Shown here one piece after another: positions 1 to 4,843 of a stretch of DNA of 9,364 nt. Numbering within the stretch: position 1 is the stretch's first letter; each line of letters starts with the position of its first letter. The translations under genes and the position numbers were made by a program. The stretch comes from Sphingomonadaceae bacterium (GTDB lineage: Bacteria > Pseudomonadota > Alphaproteobacteria > Sphingomonadales > Sphingomonadaceae). Below the pieces are notes generated by a model that searched no databases, had not been told where the DNA came from, and saw only the letters and a program-made list of their open reading frames with translations. Where the stretch lies: NCBI GenBank assembly GCA_019245455.1, contig JAFARM010000132.1, positions 1 to 9,364 on the forward strand, read 5' to 3'.

Positions 1-24
1 GTCGCCGCCATCCAGTTTCGGCAT
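1..24 (-). CDS. clpX: ClpX ATPase subunit, first 8 codons only (partial)
   Basis: An ATG on the minus strand at 24-22 opens a frame reading MPKLDGGD before the window ends. Known ClpX proteins of alphaproteobacteria begin very similarly (MTKLSGGD..., followed by a zinc-binding domain). The position just downstream of clpP is the conserved place for clpX. A strong Shine-Dalgarno sequence, GGAAGGA, lies 5 nt before the ATG. ClpX is the AAA+ unfoldase that feeds substrates into ClpP in the cytoplasm. Only eight residues are visible, so the call rests on context, start motif and ribosome binding site. The zinc finger and AAA+ motifs lie outside the window. Confidence 0.8.
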
Positions 25-51
25 GAGAATCCTTCCGCGCACTCCCGGCGC

Positions 52-79
52 ATCCTAGCGGGATGCCGCGTTGCGGCAA
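52..79 (-). promoter_or_regulatory. Candidate sigma-70 promoter for clpX
   Basis: On the minus strand TTGCCG (79-74) and TAGGAT (57-52) are separated by 16 nt. Each hexamer matches the sigma-70 consensus at four of six positions. Transcription would start near 45, giving a leader of about 20 nt with the clpX ribosome binding site. A perfect 6-bp inverted repeat, TGCCGC-GTT-GCGGCA at 64-78, covers the -35 box and could be an operator or chance. This would let clpX be expressed apart from clpP. It is a pattern match only. Confidence 0.4.
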
Positions 80-92
80 CCCGGTATCGCTG

Positions 93-121
93 GCCGGCTG
101 TCACATTAACGACACGCCGGC
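93..121 (-). terminator. Hairpin after clpP stop (terminator, attenuator or RNA-stability element)
   Basis: GCCGGC (93-98) pairs with GCCGGC (116-121), and TGTC (99-102) pairs with GACA (111-114). This gives a 10-bp stem with one bulged C at 115 and an 8-nt AT-rich loop. It begins 12 nt after the clpP stop codon in the direction of transcription. No T-run follows, so it is not a classical Rho-independent terminator. It may partly terminate, or protect the 3' end of clpP mRNA, ahead of the clpX promoter. Confidence 0.45.
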
Positions 122-133
122 AAATCGTGAACG

Positions 134-775
134 TCAGGCCGCTTTCAAGGTTTCGCCCTCGACCGGCGTCGGCCGCTTCTCAGTGACTTCGTCGATCAGG
201 CCGAAGACTTTGGCCTCGTCGGCCGACAGGAACTTGTCGCGCTCCATCGCCCGCTCGATCACCTCAAGCGTCTGACCGGTGTGCTTGACGTAGAGCTCGT
301 TCATCGCGTGCCGGACGCGGAGGATCTCCTTCGCCTGGATCTCGATGTCGGTCGCCTGGCCCTGGGCGCCGCCCGACGGCTGGTGGACCATGATCCGCGC
401 GTTCTTGAGGGCAACGCGCATCCCCGGCTCGCCGGCGGCGAGCAGGCAGCTGCCCATCGACGCCGCCTGCCCGATGCACACCGTGCCGACCCTGGGGCGG
501 ATGTACTGCATCGTGTCATAGATCGCCATGCCCGCCGTGATCACCCCGCCCGGCGAGTTGATGTACATGAAGATGTCCTTCTTCGGGTTCTCCGATTCGA
601 GGAACAGCAGCTGCGCGGTGATGAGCGAGGCCATATGGTCCTCGACCTGGCCGGTGACGAAGACGATGCGCTCGCGCAGCAGGCGCGAGTAGATGTCGAA
701 GCTGCGTTCGCCGCGGTTCGACTGCTCGATGACGATCGGAACGAGGCCGGCGGTGAGGTCGAGATGGTCGGGCAT
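134..775 (-). CDS. clpP: ATP-dependent Clp protease proteolytic subunit ClpP
   Basis: This 213-residue protein is the serine peptidase that assembles into a double heptameric chamber and degrades proteins unfolded by ClpX or ClpA. The catalytic triad is visible as Ser106 in GQAASMGS, His131 in MVHQPSGG and Asp180 in ERDKFLS. All three are offset by nine from the mature E. coli numbering (97/122/171), as expected for an intact enzyme with a short propeptide-like N-terminus. The oxyanion motif INSPGG at 72-77 and the N-terminal [20 protein letters not shown] stretch are typical. The start is supported by GGAG 5 nt upstream. It follows tig and precedes clpX, the conserved order. A heat-shock-like promoter lies just upstream. 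Nothing is broken or missing. Confidence 0.98.
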   Translation of the reverse strand: MPDHLDLTAGLVPIVIEQSNRGERSFDIYSRLLRERIVFVTGQVEDHMASLITAQLLFLESENPKKDIFMYINSPGGVITAGMAIYDTMQYIRPRVGTVCIGQAASMGSCLLAAGEPGMRVALKNARIMVHQPSGGAQGQATDIEIQAKEILRVRHAMNELYVKHTGQTLEVIERAMERDKFLSADEAKVFGLIDEVTEKRPTPVEGETLKAA

Positions 776-811
776 GGAGGCTCCGTGGCGGGCGGTGACG
801 GCGTCGCGCTA

Positions 812-840
812 ACATCGGCGCGTTCGGTGGAGGGTTCAAG
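812..840 (-). promoter_or_regulatory. Candidate heat-shock (RpoH) promoter of clpP
   Basis: On the minus strand CTTG (840-837) is followed after 18 nt by CCGATGTT (818-811). The heat-shock promoter pattern described for alphaproteobacteria is CTTG-N17/18-CYTATNT; the -10 part here differs at one of seven positions. The same bases also read as a weaker sigma-70 pair, TTGAAC-N17-GATGTT. The start site would fall near 805, about 30 nt before the clpP ATG. clpP is a classical RpoH target, which supports the call. The rest of the 326-nt tig-clpP gap holds the inverted-repeat element and a small perfect hairpin (GCCCCT-GAGG-AGGGGC, 840-855) abutting the -35 box. Confidence 0.5.
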
Positions 841-921
841 CCCCTGAGGAGGGGCGGTGAGATCGGCGTTTGGCTCGCGGACACTTGGAGGTCAGTGGAA
901 ACGCGGCTCCCCCTCGCCCTC

Positions 922-1033
922 CGTCATCCCCGCGAACGCGGGGACCCATCTCCTGCACTCGCGACGCCGACGGCTTGCGCGTCGCAACGGATCGAGCCGC
1001 GGGAGATGGGTCCCCGCATTCGCGAGGATGACG
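922..1033. repeat. REP-like long inverted repeat, copy 1 (tig-clpP gap)
   Basis: Two 32-nt arms (922-953 and 1002-1033) are inverted copies matching at 30 of 32 positions. The left arm begins CGTCATCCCCGCGAACGCGG and ends ACCCATCTCC. Each arm contains a smaller palindrome of the CCCCGC-loop-GCGGGG type. The 48-nt spacer holds its own stem, GCGACG (961-966) with CGTCGC (980-985). Copy 2 lies at 3012-3084. Such elements are widespread between genes in alphaproteobacteria and betray themselves when translated as 'VIPAKAGT' and 'GPRFRGDDG'. The two mismatches become G-U pairs if the minus strand is transcribed, as it is here from tig. It may act as a terminator or mRNA stabiliser; that is inference. 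Confidence 0.85.
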
Positions 1034-1074
1034 ACATGGGAGGCGCACGACTGACGGAAGGCACCTGACGGCTC

Positions 1075-1102
1075 GAGCGGGTCAAGCCGCCCCGACCCGC
1101 TC
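1075..1102 (-). terminator. Hairpin directly after the tig stop codon
   Basis: Read on the minus strand, GAGCGGGT at 1102-1095 pairs with ACCCGCTC at 1082-1075, and one further C-G pair (1094/1083) extends the stem to 9 bp with a 10-nt loop. The first stem base is the last base of the tig stop codon. No T-run follows, so it fits a GC-rich terminator-like or 3'-end-protecting hairpin better than a classical intrinsic terminator. The REP-like element lies about 40 nt further downstream. Confidence 0.4.
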
Positions 1103-2763
1103 TACTCCGCCGCTGCCTTCTTTGCCCGTGCTTTCTTCGCTGGTGCCGGGGCGGTCTCGGCCGGGTCGACCGCCGCCGGCGGCTCGCTTGCCGCCACGTC
1201 GCCGGGACCGCTCGCAACCGCCGGATCGACGACCGCCGCTGCCCCCTCTCCCGCCGCCGCGGGGGGCGCGGCCTTCTTCGCCCGCGGCTTCTTCGCCGGT
1301 GACGGGGCGTCGGGCGCGTGCGCTGCCGCATCCGCATCGTGCGCACGGGCCTGCCCGTCGCCGTGCGCCGCGTGGTCATGGGAATGATCATGGCCGTGAT
1401 CATGGCCGTGGTCGCAGTCGGGGCCGTGGACATGGGCGTGACCGCGGACGCCCGGCGTCTCGTCGTCGCTTTCGATCTCGGCCTGGAGCGCCTCGCGCGT
1501 CACCTCGCGCTCCGTCACCTCGGCCTTGCTCAGCAGGAAGTCGACGACCTTGTCCTCATAGAGCGGCGCGCGCAGCTGCGCCGCCGCCATCGCGTTCTCC
1601 TGGAAGTATTTTACGACCTGCGGCTGTTCCTTGGCGTTGTACTTCGCCGCCTCCTGCCCGATCAGGCGGTTCATCTCGGCCTGGCTGATCTGGATGCCGT
1701 TCGCCTGGCCGATCTCCGACAGCAGCAGGCCAAGGCGCACCCGCCGCTCGGCGATGCGGCGGTACTCTGCGCGGTCGTCGTCCGAAGGCGCTTCCTCCTC
1801 GGCCTCGACCTGCCGCCAGATGGCGTCGAACTCGGCCTCGACCATCGACGGCGGCACGGCGAAGTCGTGACCCGCCGCCAGCGTATCCAGCAGCTTGCGC
1901 TTCATGTGCGTGCGCGTCATCGTCGCCAGCTCGGCGGCGACCTGATCCTTCAGGATCTCGCGCAGCGCCGCGATGCCATCGATGCCGAACTTCTTGGCGA
2001 AATCGTCGTCGAGCGACGCCTGCTCGGGCGTGTCGATGCCGGTGACGGTGACGGCGAACTCGGCGGCGCGGCCGGCGAGATAGGCGACGTTATAGTCGGC
2101 CGGAAAGCTGACCTTGACCGTGCGGTGCTCGCCGACCGCAGCGCCGATCAGCTGGTCCTCGAAGCCGGGGATGAGCTGGCCCGACCCGATGCGCACGCGC
2201 ATCCCCTCGCCGGTGCCGCCATCGAACGCCTCGCCGTCGACCGTGCCCTTGAAGTCGATCGTCAGGCTGTCACCGGTCGCCGCGGCGTGGCCCTCGGGCG
2301 CGGGAACGAACCCCTGCGCCTGCTCGGCCAGCCGGGCGACGGCGGCATCGACGGCCACCTCATCGACGGGCACGACCAGCTTTTCCAGGACGATGCCGTC
2401 GATCTTCGGCGCGTCGATCGTCGGCAGCACCTCGACGGCGACCTTGAAGTCGATGTCCTTGCCCTCGGCGGGTGGCGCGGCGAGATCGACCTGCGGCTGC
2501 ATCGCCGGACGCAGCGCGTGCTCGGCGATCAGCTGCTGAACCCCCTCCTGCACCGTCTCCTGCAGCGCTTCGTTCATCAGCTGCGCGCCGTGCATCTTGC
2601 GGACGAGGTTCAGCGGCACCTTGCCGGGGCGGAACCCGGGCATCCGCACCTGCGCCGCGACGCGGCCGAGCTGGGCGTCGACGCGCGCGGCGAGGTCGGC
2701 GGCGGGAACGTGGACGCTGTATTCGCGCTTTAGGCCTTCGTTGAACGTCTCGGCGATACGCAT
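1102..2763 (-). CDS. tig: Trigger factor with His-rich and Lys-rich C-terminal tail
   Basis: This ribosome-associated chaperone and prolyl isomerase has 553 residues; E. coli trigger factor has 432. Residues 1-110 form the ribosome-binding domain, with the signature GFRPGKVP at 43-50. Residues about 160-245 form the FKBP-type isomerase domain (GDSLTIDFKG..., LIPGFEDQLIG). Residues about 250-430 form the helical substrate cradle. The tail from 436 onward is unusual: eleven histidines lie between 442 and 467 (HGHDHGHDHSHDH core), then two similar basic blocks, AKKPRAKKA (490-498) and AKKARAKKA (542-550), are joined by an Ala/Pro-rich linker. The ATG at 2763 was chosen because the protein begins MRIAETFNEG like its family, with GAAAGA 6 nt upstream. 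The frame stays open further upstream only by reading through the tRNA gene. It is probably co-transcribed with tRNA-Leu. Confidence 0.97.
   Translation of the reverse strand: MRIAETFNEGLKREYSVHVPAADLAARVDAQLGRVAAQVRMPGFRPGKVPLNLVRKMHGAQLMNEALQETVQEGVQQLIAEHALRPAMQPQVDLAAPPAEGKDIDFKVAVEVLPTIDAPKIDGIVLEKLVVPVDEVAVDAAVARLAEQAQGFVPAPEGHAAATGDSLTIDFKGTVDGEAFDGGTGEGMRVRIGSGQLIPGFEDQLIGAAVGEHRTVKVSFPADYNVAYLAGRAAEFAVTVTGIDTPEQASLDDDFAKKFGIDGIAALREILKDQVAAELATMTRTHMKRKLLDTLAAGHDFAVPPSMVEAEFDAIWRQVEAEEEAPSDDDRAEYRRIAERRVRLGLLLSEIGQANGIQISQAEMNRLIGQEAAKYNAKEQPQVVKYFQENAMAAAQLRAPLYEDKVVDFLLSKAEVTEREVTREALQAEIESDDETPGVRGHAHVHGPDCDHGHDHGHDHSHDHAAHGDGQARAHDADAAAHAPDAPSPAKKPRAKKAAPPAAAGEGAAAVVDPAVASGPGDVAASEPPAAVDPAETAPAPAKKARAKKAAAE
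1385..1408. repeat. Tandem 12-bp repeat inside the tig His-rich tail
   Basis: Two perfect adjacent copies of TGATCATGGCCG encode, on the minus strand, part of the repeated Gly-His-Asp-His segment. Flanking sequence carries degenerate copies. The repeat suggests that the His-rich run grew by short tandem duplication and may vary in length between strains. Confidence 0.75.
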
Positions 2764-2788
2764 GGTCGGTCTTTCATGTCGGCGGGCA

Positions 2789-2872
2789 TGGTGCGGGTGA
2801 AGGGACTCGAACCCCCACATCTTGCGATACTGGTACCTAAAACCAGCGCGTCTACCATTCCGCCACACCCGC
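2789..2872 (-). tRNA. tRNA-Leu, anticodon UAG
   Basis: The minus strand folds as a class II tRNA. The 7-bp acceptor stem is GCGGGTG (2872-2866) with CACCCGC (2799-2793), followed by discriminator A and an encoded CCA (2791-2789). The anticodon arm is CTGGT-TTTAGGT-ACCAG with anticodon TAG. A short variable arm (ATC-GCAA-GAT) and a T arm with TTCGAGT follow. The UAG anticodon reads CUN leucine codons. The mature 3' end is 25 nt before the tig start codon, so 3' processing of this tRNA would set the 5' end of the tig message. Confidence 0.97.
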
Positions 2873-2886
2873 GAAGGAAGCGCGGG

Positions 2887-2914
2887 CTTATACCAGCGCG
2901 CGGCAGGCGTGCAA
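2887..2914 (-). promoter_or_regulatory. Sigma-70 promoter for tRNA-Leu and probably tig
   Basis: On the minus strand TTGCAC (2914-2909) and TATAAG (2892-2887) are separated by 16 nt, a near-consensus sigma-70 promoter in otherwise very GC-rich sequence. Transcription would start near 2880, about 8 nt before the mature tRNA 5' end, which is the usual arrangement for tRNA genes. No other promoter or terminator is visible between the tRNA and tig, so it likely drives both. Confidence 0.75.
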
Positions 2915-3011
2915 GGCGGGGCCGGCCGCGCGCACGGCGGCCGCGTACGCCAGTGCCTTGAGCCGCTCCGGTCATTTCGATCGTGGATCGGCGTCGCTCC
3001 GGCCTTAAACG

Positions 3012-3084
3012 CCGTCATCCCCGCGAAGGCGGGGACCCGTCTCCTGCCGCTGGAGATGGGTCCCCGCTTTCGCGGGGATGACGG
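3012..3084. repeat. REP-like long inverted repeat, copy 2 (SDR-tRNA gap)
   Basis: Two 32-nt arms (3013-3044 and 3052-3083) flank a 7-nt loop, TGCCGCT; the outermost C-G pair at 3012/3084 extends the stem to 33 bp. The left arm begins CGTCATCCCCGCGAAGGCGG, almost identical to copy 1 at 922-1033. The two imperfect positions are G-T, so a plus-strand RNA pairs along the whole stem with two wobbles. A minus-strand RNA, the direction of the SDR gene that ends at 3109, would have two C-A mismatches. It lies 24 nt beyond the SDR stop and could terminate SDR transcripts. Confidence 0.88.
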
Positions 3085-3108
3085 GAGGTGCGTAGGAAGC
3101 TGCGCGAT

Positions 3109-3909
3109 CTACTCCGCCGCTTCCTTCTCGCTGTGCGGCTGCGCCATCTGGCGGTGGCGCTCCGCGACGGTCGGCCAGGGCAGCAGGTGCGCCATCGCCG
3201 CCTGGAACTTGTTCTTGAACCCGGCGACGACGTGGTCGTCGTCGGCCATCAGCGCGTTGTACCCTGCCTCCGCGACGGGTGCCGGATCCATCTTCTTGTT
3301 CTGGCCGACGTCGGTGTCGTCCATCTCGGCGCGATGGAAGAAGTTGGTCTCCGTCGGGCCGGGCATCAGCACGGTGACGACGACGTTCTGGTCCTTCAGC
3401 TCGTTGCGGATCGCCTCGCCCCAGTTGTCGAGATAGGCCTTGGTGCCGTTGTAGACCGACTGGAACGACCCCGGCATGATCCCGGCGATCGAGCCGGTGA
3501 TGAGGATGCGGCCCTGCCGGCGCGCCGCCATCTGCTGTGCGACGTGCTTGACGAGCTGCGTCGTCGAGATGACGTTGACCGCGATCATGTCGAACTCGAC
3601 GTTGACGTCGGTCTCGGTAAAGCGCCCGCCGAGCCCGAAGCCGGCGTTCGCCGCCAGCGCATCGACCGGCCGGCCAGCGCCGTCGATCGCGGCGATCAGG
3701 CTCTCGGTGCCGCCCCGGTGGGCGAGGTCGGCGATGTGGGTGGTGACGGTCGCGCCTTCGCCGCGCAGGGTCGACGCCGCCTGCCCGATGCCGCCGGCGT
3801 CCTCGGAGGTGATGAGGATGTCGAAGCCGTTCCTGGCGAACAGGCGGGCGAGTTCGAAGCCGATGCCGCTCGACGCGCCGGTGATGACGGCGAACTGATT
3901 ATTGGCCAT
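3109..3909 (-). CDS. Short-chain dehydrogenase/reductase (SDR), NAD(P)-dependent
   Basis: This 266-residue cytoplasmic oxidoreductase has the classical SDR layout. The cofactor-binding TGASSGIG is at 10-17, a DL pair at 61-62, NAG at 88-90, active-site Asn112, Ser140 in ITGSIAG, Tyr153 and Lys157 in YNGTK, and PGPTET at 183-188. The catalytic tetrad is complete. The substrate cannot be told from sequence. The closest style is the DltE-like group of general SDRs; a keto or alcohol substrate is likely. The ATG at 3909 is preferred because GGGAGA lies 7 nt upstream; an in-frame ATG further up (near 3939) would add ten residues ahead of the Rossmann strand. The gene stands alone, divergent from the beta-barrel gene, with a possible general-stress promoter upstream. 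The tail (HSEKEAAE) is charged. Confidence 0.93.
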   Translation of the reverse strand: MANNQFAVITGASSGIGFELARLFARNGFDILITSEDAGGIGQAASTLRGEGATVTTHIADLAHRGGTESLIAAIDGAGRPVDALAANAGFGLGGRFTETDVNVEFDMIAVNVISTTQLVKHVAQQMAARRQGRILITGSIAGIMPGSFQSVYNGTKAYLDNWGEAIRNELKDQNVVVTVLMPGPTETNFFHRAEMDDTDVGQNKKMDPAPVAEAGYNALMADDDHVVAGFKNKFQAAMAHLLPWPTVAERHRQMAQPHSEKEAAE

Positions 3910-3942
3910 GGTCGTGTCTCCCGATGGGGGTTCGGGCATGAG

Positions 3943-3967
3943 AACCGGCGTTGCGGCTGGGCGTTCC
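3943..3967 (-). promoter_or_regulatory. Possible EcfG general-stress promoter for the SDR gene
   Basis: The minus strand carries GGAAC (3967-3963), a 16-nt spacer and GGTT (3946-3943). The alphaproteobacterial general stress sigma factor EcfG recognises GGAAC-N16/17-CGTT, so the -10 part differs at one base. The start would fall about 25-30 nt before the SDR start codon. Short motifs like this occur by chance, so this is tentative. Confidence 0.3.
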
Positions 3968-4002
3968 CAGTTGTTTCGCCTGCAACCTGAAAGACTTGGC
4001 GT

Positions 4003-4773
4003 ATGATCTTTGCTCTCGTGCTCGGCCTTGCGGCGGCTGCCGACGGCGACTTGCGCGACCTCTGTCCCGACCGGCCGGGCCGCCTGACGCCGGCGTGCAT
4101 CGTCGATGCCGGGCACTTGCAGGCGGAGACGGCGCTCGCCGACTTCACCCACGATACCAGCGGCGGCGGCGTCACCGACACGACGGCGGGGGCGAGCACA
4201 TTGCTCCGTTACGGCGTCACGCAGCACCTCGAGCTGCTCGCCGGCTGGACGCCGTTCGTCCACGCCCACTCGCCGGGCCAGCGGGCGGTCGACAGCGTCG
4301 GCGACGTGACCTTGGGGCTGAAGCAATCGCTGCTTCATCCCGATGGCAAAGGCTTTTCGCTCGCCGTCCAGCCGTTCGTCACCTTGCCGACGGCCAAGGC
4401 GGCGGTTGGGGTCGGCAGCACGGTCGAGGGGCTGATCGTGCCGGTGACAGTCGCCCTGCCCGCCGACTTCGCGCTCGGCCTGTCGCCCGAGGTCGACCGG
4501 GTGGCGAACGCGGGCGACCGCGGCCACCGCGCCAGCTACACGATGATCGGCGGCGTCAGCCGCCAGTTCGGCCCGGTCAACGCCGGCGTCGAACTCGCCG
4601 GCACGCACGACGACGACCCGACCGGGCGGACGACCAAGGCCACCGCCGACCTGTTCGCCGCCTACATCCCCAAGGCGCATCCGACGGTGCAGTTCGATGC
4701 GAGCGCGTACATCGGCCTCAACCGCGACACGCCGGCGGTCGAGGTCCAGGTCGGCGTGTCGCACCGCTTCTGA
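4003..4773 (+). CDS. Predicted outer-membrane beta-barrel protein (transporter / phenol MetA-pathway-like)
   Basis: The 256-residue protein begins with a short hydrophobic segment (IFALVLGLAAAA) and a plausible signal peptidase site near residue 12-14. Alternating polar and hydrophobic stretches follow, such as LELLAGWTPFV, FSLAVQPFVTLPT, FALGLSPEVDRV and ASAYIGLNRDT. It ends in VSHRF; a C-terminal Phe is the usual signal for insertion of outer-membrane barrels. The pattern resembles the small 'transporter' barrels grouped with the putative phenol-degradation MetA-pathway family, whose function is poorly known. The signal peptide lacks the usual N-terminal Lys or Arg. An in-frame stop at 3988 rules out a longer start, and the ribosome binding site (GAAAG) is weak. 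It might handle a hydrophobic substrate for the oxidoreductase downstream, but this is speculative. Confidence 0.75.
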   Translation: MIFALVLGLAAAADGDLRDLCPDRPGRLTPACIVDAGHLQAETALADFTHDTSGGGVTDTTAGASTLLRYGVTQHLELLAGWTPFVHAHSPGQRAVDSVGDVTLGLKQSLLHPDGKGFSLAVQPFVTLPTAKAAVGVGSTVEGLIVPVTVALPADFALGLSPEVDRVANAGDRGHRASYTMIGGVSRQFGPVNAGVELAGTHDDDPTGRTTKATADLFAAYIPKAHPTVQFDASAYIGLNRDTPAVEVQVGVSHRF

Positions 4774-4788
4774 CGTGCCGCTTCTGAC
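4764..4788. repeat. 11-bp direct repeat across the beta-barrel gene stop codon
   Basis: CCGCTTCTGAC occurs at 4764-4774 and again at 4778-4788, a 14-bp period. The first copy includes the last codons and the TGA stop. It looks like a recent short tandem duplication. The second copy supplies the first TGACCT half-site of the regulatory region that follows. Confidence 0.7.
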
Positions 4789-4823
4789 CTTGCCCCTGGG
4801 TAGAAGGTCAGTTATGTTGACCT
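4785..4823 (+). promoter_or_regulatory. Candidate promoter and operator of the indolepyruvate oxidoreductase gene
   Basis: Three half-sites alternate in direction: TGACCT (4785-4790), AGGTCA (4805-4810) and TGACCT (4818-4823). The last two form a perfect 6-bp inverted repeat with a 7-nt spacer. The first two extend to a perfect 8-bp inverted repeat, CTGACCTT/AAGGTCAG. A possible promoter, TTGCCC (4790-4795) with TATGTT (4813-4818) after 17 nt, has its -10 box inside the second palindrome, where a repressor would block it. The start would be near 4826. The first palindrome could instead be a terminator hairpin for the barrel gene, but it has a 12-nt loop and no T-run. The regulator is not in the window. 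Confidence 0.45.
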
Positions 4824-4843
4824 AAACAACCTTGGGAAGCATC

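Noticed and set aside
922..1033. CRISPR-like repeat
   Set aside because: There are only two inverted copies about 2 kb apart, with no direct-repeat array or spacers, so it is a REP-like intergenic element.
1318..2733. 471-codon open frame on the plus strand
   Set aside because: It is antisense to tig, which has unmistakable domain motifs. The composition is typical of a high-GC shadow frame.
2789..2872. Integration site at tRNA-Leu
   Set aside because: tRNA-Leu genes often serve as attachment sites, but no integrase, no partial tRNA duplicate and no foreign-looking DNA is present nearby.
2730..2975. 81-codon minus-strand frame spanning tRNA-Leu
   Set aside because: It reads through the tRNA gene and overlaps the start of tig in another frame, with no ribosome binding site or domain.
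2764..3018. 85-codon N-terminal extension of trigger factor
   Set aside because: The extension would be translated through the tRNA-Leu gene and part of the repeat element. Family alignment and a ribosome binding site support the ATG at 2763.
3910..4764. 285-codon N-terminal extension of the SDR
   Set aside because: The Rossmann fold begins right after the ATG at 3909, which has GGGAGA upstream. The extension is antisense to the beta-barrel gene and shows no domain.
3951..4787. 278-codon plus-strand frame overlapping the beta-barrel gene
   Set aside because: It is a shifted-frame shadow rich in Arg, Gly and Pro. The 4003-4773 frame has a signal peptide and a terminal Phe.
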